A stretch of 38,609 nucleotides of DNA from Isotricha intestinalis (GCA_023807065.1 JAJJLU010000475.1:1-38609); one strand, 5' to 3'; shown: positions 1 through 10,149, counted from the stretch's first letter. The notes: generated by a model not told the origin, from the sequence alone. Translations and numbers: made by a program.

Positions 1-846
1 ATAATAATTATAAATAGGAAGTAAAATATATAATAATTATAAATAGGAAGTAAAAATAATATAGTAACTATAAATAGGAAGTAAAATAATATAATAATTA
101 TAAATAGGAAGTAAAATAATATAATAAAAATAAATAGAGAGTCAAATAATTTAATAATTATAATAGATTGTAAAATAATATAATAATATTAAATAGAGAG
201 TAAAATAATATAATAATTATAAATAGGATGTAAAATAATATAATAATTATCAATAGCAAGTAAATAATATAATAATAATAATAGTTAGTAAAATAATAAA
301 ATAATTATCAATAGCAAGTAAATAATATAATAATAAAAATAGTTAGTGAAATAATAATATAATAATAAATAGATTGTAATATAATTTAATAATTATAAAT
401 AGAGTGTAAAAAATATAATAATTATAAATAGGAAGTAAAATATATAATAATTATAAATAGGAAGTAAAAATAATATAGTAACTATAAATAGAGAGTAATA
501 TAATAAAATAATATAAATAGGAAGTCAAAAATATAATAATTATAAATAGATAGTAATATAATAAAATAATTATAAATAGTTAGTAATATAATAAAATATT
601 TATAATAGATTGTTAAATTATATAATAATTATAAATAGCAAGTAAAATAATATAGTAATTATAAATAGAAAGTAAAATAATATAGTAATTATAAATAGTT
701 AGTAAAATTATAAAATAATTATATATAGCCAGTAAAATAATATAATAATTATAAATAGAACGTAATATAATAAAATAATTATAAATAGTTAGTAAAATAA
801 TATAATTATTATAAATAGTAAGAACTATAATAAAATAATTATAATG
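1..846. repeat. AT-rich minisatellite, ~30-bp unit
   Basis: About 28 imperfect tandem copies of a unit of about 29-31 bp. Each carries an ATAAATAG core, then a variable dinucleotide (GG, GA, GT, CA, TT), then AGTAAA and a run of TA/AAT. Successive cores near positions 12, 41, 72 and 102 give the spacing. Copies diverge by substitutions and small indels, with some higher-order similarity: the first ~100 bases resemble those near 420-490. There is no open reading frame. The array starts at the window edge, so its true length is unknown. It could be subtelomeric or an internal satellite. Confidence 0.9.
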
Positions 847-853
847 AGTAAAT

Positions 854-1045
854 TTAAAATATTGAAATATCTTTCTTATCTTTTTTCTCGTCAGTTATCT
901 CTTTTGATTTTGGTTTTTTCTTTATTCTCTGTTCTTCACTTGGTTTATCTTTTTTCTTTTTAGTTTTTTCTCCATCAATAGGTTCTATTATTTCTTTTTC
1001 TTTTTGTTTTTCTGGAGTTTTATGCTTCCTTTCTTTCTTTGGTTT
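854..1045 (-). pseudogene. Lys/Glu-rich C-terminal coding remnant
   Basis: Read on the minus strand, 63 codons are open and end in TAA at 854-856. They encode a highly charged tail rich in Lys, Glu, Asp and Pro (for example a KKKKDKPSEEQRIKKK stretch) that finishes with DISIF. Immediately upstream in frame is a TAA at 1046-1048 and no ATG, so this is either the end of a broken gene or a last exon whose acceptor would be a nearby AG. Codon use resembles the real genes. The family is not recognisable. It sits head to head with the centrin-like remnant, in a stretch where nothing is intact. Confidence 0.35.
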
Positions 1046-1080
1046 TTACTTTAAATTTAAAAATTAATCAAAAAAATAAG

Positions 1081-1306
1081 ATGTCTAAATCACCAACCAG
1101 AAAAAATAAGAAATTAATTAACAGAAGAACAAAAAAGAGAAATAAAAGAAGAATTTTCTCTATTTGAAAAAGATGGATTAAAACTAGATAAAAGAAAATT
1201 ATCAATGAAATCATTAAATTTTGATTTACAAAATGAAGATAACATATCATTTCATTTCCTTGCAATAAAGGAACTCTTGTTATATAAATTAATTGTTTTT
1301 CATTAA
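1081..1306 (+). pseudogene. Centrin (caltractin)-like EF-hand pseudogene fragment
   Basis: An ATG at 1081 opens a short basic Ser/Lys/Arg leader (MSKSPTRKNKK), as in centrin N-termini. A 4-nt TTAA-like duplication around 1114-1120 shifts frame. From 1118 the +1 frame reads LTEEQKREIKEEFSLFEKDG and then a degenerate helix with an LNF ending. This is the order expected for centrin's first EF-hand (TEEQ...EI.E.F.LFD.DG...ALGF). The calcium loop is shortened by about two residues and has lost acidic ligands. The frame closes with TAA at 1304-1306 after about 60 codons, well short of a ~165-residue centrin, and no other EF-hands follow. The family resemblance is clear but the gene is broken. Confidence 0.55.
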
Positions 1307-1413
1307 CACTTAAATTATTTCTTCTTCTGAAATATATTATAATAATCTTTCTTGATTTCTATTAATAATATACTTAACATAAATCTCAAATTGTATTAAT
1401 TGAAGTATTATCA

Positions 1414-1893
1414 TTAAATATCTTTTGATAATCTATTAAATATTTTTGATTCATATATTGTGTATAAATTTGTTTTATTAATATTTGAAAAATCCATTGA
1501 CTTTAAATTTCTTTGATTAATTTGTTTTTTTTTTTCTTCTGTTAAATATGGATTTGTATGAGTTTCAAAAAAATAATTTGCATGTTTCAAATATTTTTTC
1601 AATCCTTCTTTTGATAATGGATAAATACTATGTTTAATTAATGAATCATAACATTTTTTAGAAAAATCATTTTTCTATCATAATATTCATATCTCATCAT
1701 TTTTTGATTAATTTTTAATTAAAGTATGTTTTTCATTTTATTTTTTGAAAAGTTTATTTAAATAATAATATACTATTTATTTATAAATTCAATTCTTTTA
1801 AAATATTCTATTTCTTTATCAAATGAATTATTTAGTATTTTTTTTTCTTTGTTTTCCAATAATTTCATGAGCAATAGAATAAATAGTTTTCAT
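1414..1893 (-). pseudogene. Decayed gene of unknown family
   Basis: The minus strand from an ATG at 1891-1893 reads as coding in pieces separated by frameshifts and stops. First comes MKTIYSIAHEIIGKQ, then a shifted segment with SFDKEIEYFKRIEF, then MMRYEYYDRK. After a further shift there is a longer segment that includes HSIYPLSKEGLKKYLKHANY and ends with TAA at 1414-1416. The last segment has the amino-acid balance of a real soluble protein. At least two frameshifts and one stop are needed to join the pieces, so an intact product is unlikely. I do not recognise the family. Confidence 0.4.
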
Positions 1894-2537
1894 TTTAAAT
1901 TTTGTAAATTTTAAATAATAAATTCAAATAAATTTTAAGATTATTGTTTTTCTCATAATTTGAAATTTTTTATTTGATTATTTTAAATAATGTTTTTTAT
2001 TGATTTGGAAAATATTAAAAAATTAATATAAGATTATAAAATCATAAAAATATTCTATTTATTTTATTCAAAAAATAATTTCAACACAATTTAATGGAAA
2101 AATTAATTCTTTCTTTGGGATGTATATTTTCCTTCAAGTTGTAATGTTTGGTAAAAATTAATAGAAAAATTATGTTATTATTTATAAAATAATATGTCTA
2201 AAGAAATAAAAGAAAGTTTAATTCTTTTTAATGAGATATTTTCAAATTATAATATTTAACGTAAATTATTGATAAAAGACTGTAATAATATGTTTATTTG
2301 TAAATATTTTATAATTTCATTAAAAATCAAATACTTTTAATTTATAATCATAAATAGCAAAATTAAATGATTATTTATCATTTTTTATTAAATTGAAAAA
2401 TTGATAATCATATAAATAAAACAAATTTTATGCAATTGAACTTTGAAAAACTATTTTTTTGGTATATATAATTTATTTTTAACAAAAAAAATTTTAGTTA
2501 AAGAAATAAACTATTCAGAAAAAATCCTTTGAAAAAA
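1894..2537. other. Intergenic, AT-rich, nothing recognised
   Basis: About 640 bases of very AT-rich sequence with short homopolymer runs. No open frame of useful length or recognisable motif is seen on either strand. On the minus strand just below 2538, where the transporter's 3' UTR should lie, there is a weak TTTAAC/GTTAAA inverted repeat around 2478-2502. No obvious SECIS-like element was found. Confidence 0.4.
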
Positions 2538-3725
2538 TTATTGAACTTGTAATTTAACAACATTTTGAAGATCAACATTATTAATCTCTTCAACATCATC
2601 ATTTCTTCCAGTTTTTATTTTTAAATCTTTTTCTTCTTCATTAACATTATTATTTTTATTCTTATTTTCTTTTTCTACTCCATTGATAAAATTACTTAAT
2701 TGTTCATCGAATTTATTTTCAAGTATCTGGCCACAAGCAACCATAACCATAAAAATAATAGTTTGAGGTAAATAAAAATAAAGACAAACAACACCAGGAC
2801 CAGGACAAATTCCTCCAAATCCCCAACCAATGCCAAATATAGCAGCTCCTACTATTAGTTTTTTATCTATTTCTGTTTTATCAGGTAATTGAAATTTATT
2901 ATTATATATTGGCTTTTCCATCTTCTTTAATATTAAATTAAATGTTATTAAATTTAATCCTACTGCTGCTCCTAATACACATATTAATGTTGCATCCCAA
3001 TCTTTTCCTATTGATAAAAATAATAATACTAAATGTCTTTGTGACATTCCACTTTCCATTAAACCAAAGCAAAATAAAGCTCCTACAAAGAAGGAAATTA
3101 ATAGATCTTTAAATTCATAAACTTTATCTTTAAAAAAGTTAAAAATCCAAATTATTATAAAAGTAATAATAGATCAGCAAAAGAAAATAATACTAAGAAC
3201 TCTAACAGTATTATCAGATAGAACAATATCATCTTTTTTTTTTTTACTTAAAATGAAATCAGTTTCTAAAAATTTAACATGATATCTTAAAGTTGCAAAA
3301 GCGAAACCAAAAATAAGAAAAGTACCAACAGCAACAAAAGATCTTTTAGATAATCTAGGTAATCCACAAACTCCATGTCCACTTGTACATCCATTTGCCA
3401 TTTTAGTACCAAAACCTACTAAAAAACCAGATATAATAAAACCAATAATTGAAAGTGAATCAGTGTATATTATTGGCTCTTCTAATATTCTATAAAAAAA
3501 TGTTTTTTTTGTAAATGCTCTTATTAATGATGATGTAAATAACATTCCTGATAAAAAACTAATATTATAACTAAAATCATTTAATGTCACCGTTCTAAAA
3601 AATATTCCTGATATCCCTGTTATTTTACCTTTTAGAAATAAATGAAGAGATGATGCTATTGACATTATTAAACCACCTATTATGGCATTTATGTATTTGT
3701 CAGAATCGTGGTTTGTGTCTATCAT
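2538..3725 (-). CDS. YeeE/YedE-family (DUF395) membrane transporter with one in-frame TGA
   Basis: Multi-pass membrane protein with two homologous halves of the YeeE/YedE sulfur-compound transporter family. The N-terminal half (from ATG 3725) has GTKMANGCTSGHGVCGLPRL followed by a Ser/Arg pair and a hydrophobic helix, the family signature with its conserved Cys. The C-terminal half has GWGFGGICPGPGVV. Family members take up thiosulfate or related sulfur species; the substrate here is unknown. The two halves are in one frame. After residue 183 (..SIIFFC) comes TGA at 3174-3176, then 38 open codons lead into the second half, which ends in TAA at 2538-2540. The total is about 395 codons, a normal length for a two-domain member. 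The TGA lies inside a transmembrane helix where Trp would fit. Options are readthrough, UGA decoded as an amino acid, a recent nonsense mutation, or a sequencing error. The cytosolic tail is Asn/Lys/Glu-rich. Composition matches the host genes. Confidence 0.8.
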
Positions 3726-4456
3726 AAATTTAAGTTTTTTATTATATTTATATTTTTTTATTATAATATTTTTTTTTTTGGAATTTTTTATTTTTAGGCT
3801 TTGGAAAAATAAAATTATAAGTTTTGAAATTTAATTTTAATTCAAAATCTGATTGGAAAAAAACTTATGAAAATTAAAAATATCTTTTTACTACTTTTCT
3901 TTAGTGTAAATATCAAATATATATTTTAATTTTTATATACCATAAACTTCTTTTACTAAATATGAAATTGTCAGAATATTTTAAATCTTCTCTAATAATA
4001 TATTAAATTTATATAATTATCTTCATCCTAATTAATAATATTTAATTTAGAGTTTTTTTATTTTTAGGAACTTTAAAATATTATTTTTATTTCCAAACTA
4101 ACAATTAAATTAAATTTTGAATGAGAGTATTTTCGTGTTTTTATTCATTTATATATTTGAAAATTATACATTAATGATATTTGAAAAACATTAAAATATT
4201 CTTTTAAAAATATTTGCTTAGATGATAAATATTTAAGACAATTATTAAGTTATAGAAGTTATTTTCATTTTTAGCTTTTAATCTTTGTTTTTAAGTTTTA
4301 ATTGGATTTTATAAATGAAAAAAAATGTTTTAATTATTTTTATTATATTCTGAATTTTTAAGATTAATATAATATATTTTTTTTATTTTTAATTTAATTA
4401 ATATAAATTTTAATTTTAATTGTTTTTTTTTAAATATAGGAATTTAAAATTTAAAA
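3726..4456. other. Intergenic spacer between divergent genes
   Basis: About 730 bases holding the upstream regions of the transporter (minus) and the Asn-rich gene (plus). No coding remnant could be supported. Just before the ATG at 4457 there is a T-rich tract ending in AAATATAG. This could be a 3' splice site in the 5' UTR, but no donor was identified. Confidence 0.35.
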
Positions 4457-5653
4457 ATGGACAGAAGAGAATTTACTCAAAGTATCGTTAGTAATTTAAA
4501 GGAAAAAATATCTGAATTTAAAAATAGAAAAAAACAAGAGAAGCTTGAAAGAAAAAACGAATTAGACTTTGAAATTAATCAAGATTTAATAAATCAATTT
4601 AAAAAACATCGTTCAGGAAATAGTAATATTGATATTAATGAAAAAATAAATGAAGAAAAAAGGAATTTAGGAATTACTTCAAATCCAAATTCTGAAATAA
4701 ACACCAAAAAAAATAATAATAATGAAATAATTCAACAAGCAACAAAAAGTCAAAGTAATAATAATCTAAATTATAATTTGAATATAAAAAATATATTAGA
4801 AAATAAAGGAAATTTACAAAATCTTATAAATAATATTAATAATCTTCAACCTGAGAAAGAAAACATAAATAATAATAATGATATAAATTTTAACTTAATT
4901 CATAAATCAAGAACAGATAATTACTTTTCATTATTAACAAATGAAAATAAAACGAATAATCAAAATGATACTAATTCTTATCAAAGAAATAATTTTAAAA
5001 GTACATTAAATTCAAAAAGGGAAATTTTCAATAATAATGAAAAAAACGAAAGAATGAATATAAAGAAAGAAAGAATTATGAATGATTTATTTAAAGATAA
5101 TGAAAGAAAATTTGTAAAAAGACCTGTGAGTCCAAATGTATTTAATGTTAAAAATTATTTCTCAAATGACAATTTAAATGATAAATATATAAATTTAGTT
5201 AAAGAAGATAGAAAAATAAAAGAATTTAATATAAATAAAAATCTTTTAAATAATAATACAAAATCAAAGTATGAATTTCCTACTACTTTTTCTTCTGGTA
5301 AAACTTTAAATAATTTCTTAAATAAAGATAATGATAATTTAGATAATTTTGCTGATTTTACTATCAGAAAATCAGTCAATCAAATTCAAAAAATAAAGAC
5401 TTTTGATTTAAATGGATTAGGAAATAATAATTTAAATACTCTTAATTTTGAATATCCTTCAAGTAAAAAAAATTTCAATGATAAAAAAAGCAATTCTAGT
5501 AGTTTAGTTACTATTAAAGAAACTGATATCAGAGCTTTATCAAGTAAAATTAGATTTTTAACAAAAGAAGATATTAAAAATATGAATAGAAGCTTAATTG
5601 ATGAATTAATATCTCTTTCAAATTCAATTAGAAGAGTATTCCAAGAGTCTTAA
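4457..5653 (+). CDS. Asn-rich, low-complexity protein of unknown function
   Basis: 398 residues, starting at the first ATG of the frame and ending with tandem TAATAA. The N-terminus is basic and helical (MDRREFTQSIVSNLKEKISE, then a Lys/Glu-rich helix to about residue 40). Residues ~75-260 are dominated by Asn, Lys and Ser and are probably disordered. A short ordered-looking island, KRPVSPNVFNVKNYF, lies near residue 217. The last ~45 residues form a plausible helical segment (DIRALSSKIRFLTKEDIKNM, then a hydrophobic heptad pattern). There is no signal peptide or membrane segment. The family is not recognised. The conserved-looking ends with a disordered middle suggest a scaffold or cytoskeleton-associated protein, but that is a guess. 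It converges on the ODA16-like gene 176 bp downstream. Confidence 0.75.
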   Translation: MDRREFTQSIVSNLKEKISEFKNRKKQEKLERKNELDFEINQDLINQFKKHRSGNSNIDINEKINEEKRNLGITSNPNSEINTKKNNNNEIIQQATKSQSNNNLNYNLNIKNILENKGNLQNLINNINNLQPEKENINNNNDINFNLIHKSRTDNYFSLLTNENKTNNQNDTNSYQRNNFKSTLNSKREIFNNNEKNERMNIKKERIMNDLFKDNERKFVKRPVSPNVFNVKNYFSNDNLNDKYINLVKEDRKIKEFNINKNLLNNNTKSKYEFPTTFSSGKTLNNFLNKDNDNLDNFADFTIRKSVNQIQKIKTFDLNGLGNNNLNTLNFEYPSSKKNFNDKKSNSSSLVTIKETDIRALSSKIRFLTKEDIKNMNRSLIDELISLSNSIRRVFQES

Positions 5654-5829
5654 TAAATTATTCCATTAAATTACTTTTAAAAAATTTTTATAAAATTTTT
5701 TCCTTAATAAATAAACTTCTTTTTTATATAAAAATCTTTTTTAATATTCCATTGTTTAATTTAAAAATATAAAAATCAATGAAAAAAAAATAAATAAAAT
5801 GCCATTTATTTTAAAATACAAACCTCATA

Positions 5830-7098
5830 TTACTTAGATTTCCAAATCATACAAGTATTGTCTTTACTAGCAGTAATAATAGTATCTCCATCATAATTAA
5901 AAGCACAAGAGAAAATTTCATCAGTGTGTCCTTCTAAAATTTGTCTACATTCTCCAGTATCAACATCCCATAATCTACAAGTAGCATCACTGGAACCAGT
6001 GATAAGTGTAAATCCTCTAGAATCAAAAATAACTTTACTAACATCATTTGTATGACCTTCTAAAACATAATCTGTTTTCAAAGTTTTAACATCATAAATT
6101 CTTGCAGTATTATCTGATGAAGCACTTGCAATTTTAGTTCCTGTTAAATTAAATGTAACATCCATAATTTCATCAGAATGACCTTCAAATGTAAATAAAC
6201 TTTCAGCAGGATTTCTTAAATCCCATAATTTAACTGTTTTATCTATTGAACTTGTTATAACTTGATTACCAGCATAATTAAATTGACATGCTGATATTTC
6301 TGCAGTATGTTCATCTAAATCAGCAATTAATGAACTATTATAAGCATCCCATATTTTAGCAGTTTTATCGAAAGAACCTGTTAATATTTTATCACCATCC
6401 ATATTAAATGAAGCACTTATAACTTCACCATCATGTTCTAATTGAAATATTTCTGTCTCTGTTTCTAAATTCCATAATTTTGCTGTTTTATCCATTGATC
6501 CTGTTAAAAGTAATGTACTCATTGGATCAAATTGTAAACATACAATTTCCATATTATGACCTGATAATGTAGTTAAACAATTACCATTTTGAACATCCCA
6601 TAATTTAGCTGTTTTATCAAAGGAACCTGTAGCTACTCTATCACCATAAGGTAAATTAAATGATATTGAATATACTACACTAGAATGACCTACTAATTTT
6701 TGAAGTAAATCTCCTGTTTGAGTATCCCATATTATACATGTTCTATCATATGAACCTGTTATAAAACGAGAACCATTTTTGTTAAATGCACAATTTGTTA
6801 ATGGAAGTTCATGACATTTTAATGTGTTTTTTAAAGTATATTTTTGACGAGGCTTTTCTGATGTTACTTCTATTAATTTTTGAATCACTTTTTCTAATTT
6901 TTTAGAATGCTTTATTGTTAATGGCTCTTTTTTATTTATTTCAGATATTAAATAATCTATGTCTGAATTCTCACTTAAGTTTAATAAGTCTATTGATTTA
7001 TTTTCTATTAAACCACTACCATCTTTGAATTCTAATATTAATCCCGGTGGAAAAAAACGGACTTGGATTTTTTCTAATTTTTTGTTGAATGAATCCAT
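5830..7098 (-). CDS. DAW1: ODA16/DAW1-like WD40 dynein assembly factor
   Basis: 422 residues, the usual length of DAW1 (WDR69/ODA16), the cargo adaptor that links outer-arm dynein to intraflagellar transport for import into cilia. A short N-terminal domain carries FFPPGLILEF and SIDLLNL, matching the family's N-terminal region. Eight WD40 blades follow from about residue 90. Most carry the ATGSFDKTAKLWD-type strand, with GH dipeptides opening blades (GHSSVVYSISFN, GHNMEIVCLQF, GHSDEIMDVTF, GHTNDVSKVIF, GHTDEIFSCAF). The frequent FN before each D strand is also typical of this family rather than of generic WD40 proteins. The gene ends in TAA and is one uninterrupted frame. It implies a motile, ciliated organism. 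Confidence 0.9.
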   Translation of the reverse strand: MDSFNKKLEKIQVRFFPPGLILEFKDGSGLIENKSIDLLNLSENSDIDYLISEINKKEPLTIKHSKKLEKVIQKLIEVTSEKPRQKYTLKNTLKCHELPLTNCAFNKNGSRFITGSYDRTCIIWDTQTGDLLQKLVGHSSVVYSISFNLPYGDRVATGSFDKTAKLWDVQNGNCLTTLSGHNMEIVCLQFDPMSTLLLTGSMDKTAKLWNLETETEIFQLEHDGEVISASFNMDGDKILTGSFDKTAKIWDAYNSSLIADLDEHTAEISACQFNYAGNQVITSSIDKTVKLWDLRNPAESLFTFEGHSDEIMDVTFNLTGTKIASASSDNTARIYDVKTLKTDYVLEGHTNDVSKVIFDSRGFTLITGSSDATCRLWDVDTGECRQILEGHTDEIFSCAFNYDGDTIITASKDNTCMIWKSK

Positions 7099-7357
7099 TG
7101 TTTAAATATTTTTTAATTTTTTTTTTCTTTTATTTTTACCTGAAATATTTTTGTTTTTTTGGGCATTTAAAAAAAATATTAAATATATTTTTTTATTATA
7201 TTAAAATTCTATTTATATTTTAAAAATAAATAAAATTATAAATATCAAATTGACTCTAACTATATTTCATTCACAATTATAATAATACTTTATCAAAAAC
7301 AAAAGTTTTAAAAAAAGTTCAGATAAAAGATAATCTTATATAATCCTTTATAATATA

Positions 7358-8206
7358 TTAATGAAGGCAAGATATATTATTATTTCTATAAATCCTAAAC
7401 AATTGTTTAATTTTTTTATTTTTAATTAATTTATAAGCATTTCTAATATAAGTATAAGGCCATTTACAATAAAAAAGTAGAAATTTGGTTAAATTATAAT
7501 AATTCCATCTAACAGAAACATCAAGTATACTTTCATTATTTGAATTTAATAATAAGAAATTTGCACCATTATCAAGTAATATTTTTACTATATTTTCATG
7601 GCCATTTAAACATGCTAGATACAATGGGGTAAATTCTTGATAATTTGGTTCATTTACAAAATTATTTTTTTTTAATAATTCTATTATTTCTTTTTCATAT
7701 GTATCATATCCATATTCAATTAATTGAAATAATTTAATTTGGTCTAAAACATATTTCATTTCTTTATTTTCTATTTCTGAATCTTTTTTTTCTTTTAAAT
7801 TATCATCTTTAAATTCTTTTTTCTCTTTTGTATTGAATATTTCACTAAAATTACTTGTGCATAATCTTTTAACTCTTATATTTTTCATATGTACAATAGC
7901 AATAATAACATTAATTAAAACATACCATTTATGTATAATTATATTATTATCATTTAAACTTTCATCTTCAGGATTTTGTTCTAAAGTTAAAAATTTATTT
8001 TTGAAAAAATTCGAAATAAAAATATTTATTTCATTTTCATTAATTTCAGTTCTTTGAGTTTCTATCATTGTAGTTGATGTTTCTGAAGTAGGAAATTTTA
8101 AGAATTTATTTGAATTAAAAGAAGAAGGTTTAATTAATTGAAAAACAAAATTTTTTGACTTTTTATAACTATTTTGATTTAAGATTGAACCGTAACTAGA
8201 AGACAT
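7358..8206 (-). CDS. Ankyrin-repeat protein, small
   Basis: 282 residues. Residues ~1-150 are polar with no recognised domain. One hydrophobic helix near residue 95 (WYVLINVIIAIVHMKNI) is probably structural rather than a membrane anchor. From about residue 160 there are two to three ankyrin repeats. The best is FTPLYLACLNGHENIVKILL followed by DNGANFLL, with the canonical TPL.LA...GH..IV..LL..GA pattern. It is preceded by a degenerate repeat (EKEIIELLKKNNFVNEPNYQ) and followed by one ending in NLTKFLLFY. The C-terminus is basic. It is a protein-interaction module with unknown partner. It lies on the same strand as the ODA16-like gene, 259 bp upstream of it. Confidence 0.75.
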   Translation of the reverse strand: MSSSYGSILNQNSYKKSKNFVFQLIKPSSFNSNKFLKFPTSETSTTMIETQRTEINENEINIFISNFFKNKFLTLEQNPEDESLNDNNIIIHKWYVLINVIIAIVHMKNIRVKRLCTSNFSEIFNTKEKKEFKDDNLKEKKDSEIENKEMKYVLDQIKLFQLIEYGYDTYEKEIIELLKKNNFVNEPNYQEFTPLYLACLNGHENIVKILLDNGANFLLLNSNNESILDVSVRWNYYNLTKFLLFYCKWPYTYIRNAYKLIKNKKIKQLFRIYRNNNISCLH

Positions 8207-8400
8207 AATGTAATAAATTAAAAAGAATTATAATTAGAATATTTTTAATATTTTTTTTAAATAATTTGTATAAATATTATTAATTCTGTTTGAAAAAATA
8301 AAAAGAATGGTATGAAAAAGTAAAATAAATATAAAAGAAAATTCTATTTAAAACTTTAACCATAAAATAAAAATTAAAAAAGTTAATTATTTTTCTTATC

Positions 8401-10149
8401 TTACTTATTATCTTGTGTTAAAAAGAAATCAGAATCTTTTTTTTCTTCTTCTTCTTTATAACTTTGAACTTCATCTTCATTACTTTTTTTAATTTCATTT
8501 AATTCTTCTTCAGAAAAGACTTTTTGATAAATATCATTTTTATTTTTATATCTCCCACTTTCTAAAATATTAGAAACTTTATTTCTCAAAGTAATTTTTC
8601 TAGCTTGTAAATCTTCATTTAATTTTTTTTTTTTTTCATTAATTTTAATTTTATCTTCTTTCATTTTAGCTAATCTTTTATCTCTTTTTTCCATTTCTTC
8701 AATTTTTTTTTGTTTTTGATATTGTTGTTGTTTTTCAAATCTTTCTAAACTTTCATTTATATCTTCTTCTTTCATTGCTTTTTCTAATAATTTATCATTT
8801 GCTTGTTTTATATTTTCTTCTTTTTGTTTTTGTATTTTTTCATCTAATTCTTTAAATTTTTTTAATAATTTTTTTCTTTTTTCTTTCTGTAATTTCTCAT
8901 TTTTTTCTCTTGTTTCAACTAATTTTTTTTCTCTTTTTTCAATTTCTTTTTGTCTTTCAATTTGTTCTTTTTTTCTTTGTTCTTCTTTTTTTTCTTGAAT
9001 TTTTTCTAATTCTTTTTGTTTTTTATAATAATCATTTACTTTTTTTTTCATTAATTTTTCATTTTCTTTTAAAACTTTTTGTATATCTTCTTCTTTTTTT
9101 TTTAATTCTTCTTCATGTTTTTTTCTTTCTATTTTTGCTTGTTTTTCTTCTTCTATTTTTTTTTCTTCTTCTTTTTTCATTTTTTTTTCATATGCTTTTC
9201 GTTTTTTTTTTATTTCATTTTCACTTTTTTCAATTGCAGCTTCAATTTTCTTTTGTTTTTCTTCTTTTTGTTTTTCTCTTTCAATTGTTTCTTCTTTCTT
9301 TTTTTTTTCTAATTGTTTTATTCTATTTTCTTCTTTTTCATCCATTTGTTTTTGTTTTTCTTTTTTTTTTTTCATTTCTTCTTTTAAATTCTTTTCCATT
9401 TTCTTTTTTAATTCTTCTTGTTTTTGTGCATTTTCTTCTTTTTTCTTTTTTATTTCTTCTTCTATTTTTTTCATTTTTTCTTGTTCTTTTTTTTCTCTTT
9501 CTCTTTCTTTTTCTTCTCTTTCTTTAAATTTCTTTTCTAATTCTTTTGCTTCTTTTTTAGCTTTTTCTTTTTTTTCTTCTTCTTTTTTTTTTTGTAATTC
9601 TTCTTTTTCTTTTTTTTGTTTTTCTTTTTCTTCTTTTAATTTTTCTTCTTTTTGTTCTTGTAATTTAATTTTCTCTTGATTTTTTTTTCTAAATTCTTCC
9701 ATTTTATAAGCATAATCAATAATATTTTTAATTTCACCTAATTGTTGTTTTTTCATCATTTCTAATTTTTCTAATTCTTTTTTAATTGCTTCACTTTGTT
9801 CATTATTATCATCATTTTCTTTATTATTTTTTTCTTTATTATTTTTATTTTCTTCTTCCTCAATTAATTCTTTTCTTCTCTTTTTTGCAAGTTCAATTTG
9901 ATCTTCTCTTCTTTGTTCATAATGATCATATCTTTTATCTTTTATTTCATCTGATGCATTTTTTAATTCAGGATGAGAAAGAAGGTATTTTTCTTTTTCT
10001 ATTCTATATAGTTTGTTCTCATCTAAACCTAATTCATTTAATGCTTGCTTTGAATATGCTGTTTGAATCCTATCTTTTTTATTAGTAAAATCCACAGTTT
10101 CTAAATTTTTTTTTTCACTTGAATCTTTTTCTTTCTCTTGTTCTGACAT
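8401..10149 (-). CDS. Long K/E-rich coiled-coil protein
   Basis: 582 residues. The first ~95 residues are not low complexity and contain a motif-like block (AYSKQALNELGLDENKLYRI, then YLLSHPELKNA and HYEQRREDQIELAKKRRKEL). Residues ~100-530 form one nearly continuous highly charged single alpha helix or coiled coil of Lys, Glu and Gln. The C-terminal ~60 residues are again mixed (RKITLRNKVSNILESGRYKN and an acidic tail). Such proteins in ciliates are often microtubule- or basal-body-associated, but no named family can be assigned. The T-rich plus strand opposite produces long antisense open frames that are artefacts of the K/E codon bias. The spacing to the ankyrin gene downstream is 194 bp. 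Confidence 0.8.
   Translation of the reverse strand: MSEQEKEKDSSEKKNLETVDFTNKKDRIQTAYSKQALNELGLDENKLYRIEKEKYLLSHPELKNASDEIKDKRYDHYEQRREDQIELAKKRRKELIEEEENKNNKEKNNKENDDNNEQSEAIKKELEKLEMMKKQQLGEIKNIIDYAYKMEEFRKKNQEKIKLQEQKEEKLKEEKEKQKKEKEELQKKKEEEKKEKAKKEAKELEKKFKEREEKEREREKKEQEKMKKIEEEIKKKKEENAQKQEELKKKMEKNLKEEMKKKKEKQKQMDEKEENRIKQLEKKKKEETIEREKQKEEKQKKIEAAIEKSENEIKKKRKAYEKKMKKEEEKKIEEEKQAKIERKKHEEELKKKEEDIQKVLKENEKLMKKKVNDYYKKQKELEKIQEKKEEQRKKEQIERQKEIEKREKKLVETREKNEKLQKEKRKKLLKKFKELDEKIQKQKEENIKQANDKLLEKAMKEEDINESLERFEKQQQYQKQKKIEEMEKRDKRLAKMKEDKIKINEKKKKLNEDLQARKITLRNKVSNILESGRYKNKNDIYQKVFSEEELNEIKKSNEDEVQSYKEEEEKKDSDFFLTQDNK

Noticed and set aside
1..846. CRISPR-like regular repeat array
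   Set aside because: Units are contiguous, about 30 bp, degenerate and AT-only, without unique spacers or cas genes, and the genome is eukaryotic.
2300..2537. SECIS element for selenocysteine at the transporter's TGA
   Set aside because: No ATGA...AA...GA arrangement with a plausible stem was found in the presumed 3' UTR; only short AT hairpins were seen.
2538..3725. Two separate adjacent transporter genes
   Set aside because: The halves share one frame with 38 open codons between, the second ATG is an internal Met, and there is no room for a promoter. One two-domain gene fits better.
8910..9527. Long plus-strand open frame rich in Phe and Leu
   Set aside because: It is the antisense of the K/E-rich coiled-coil gene. 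The lack of stops comes from Lys/Glu codons, and the product is low-complexity Phe/Leu.
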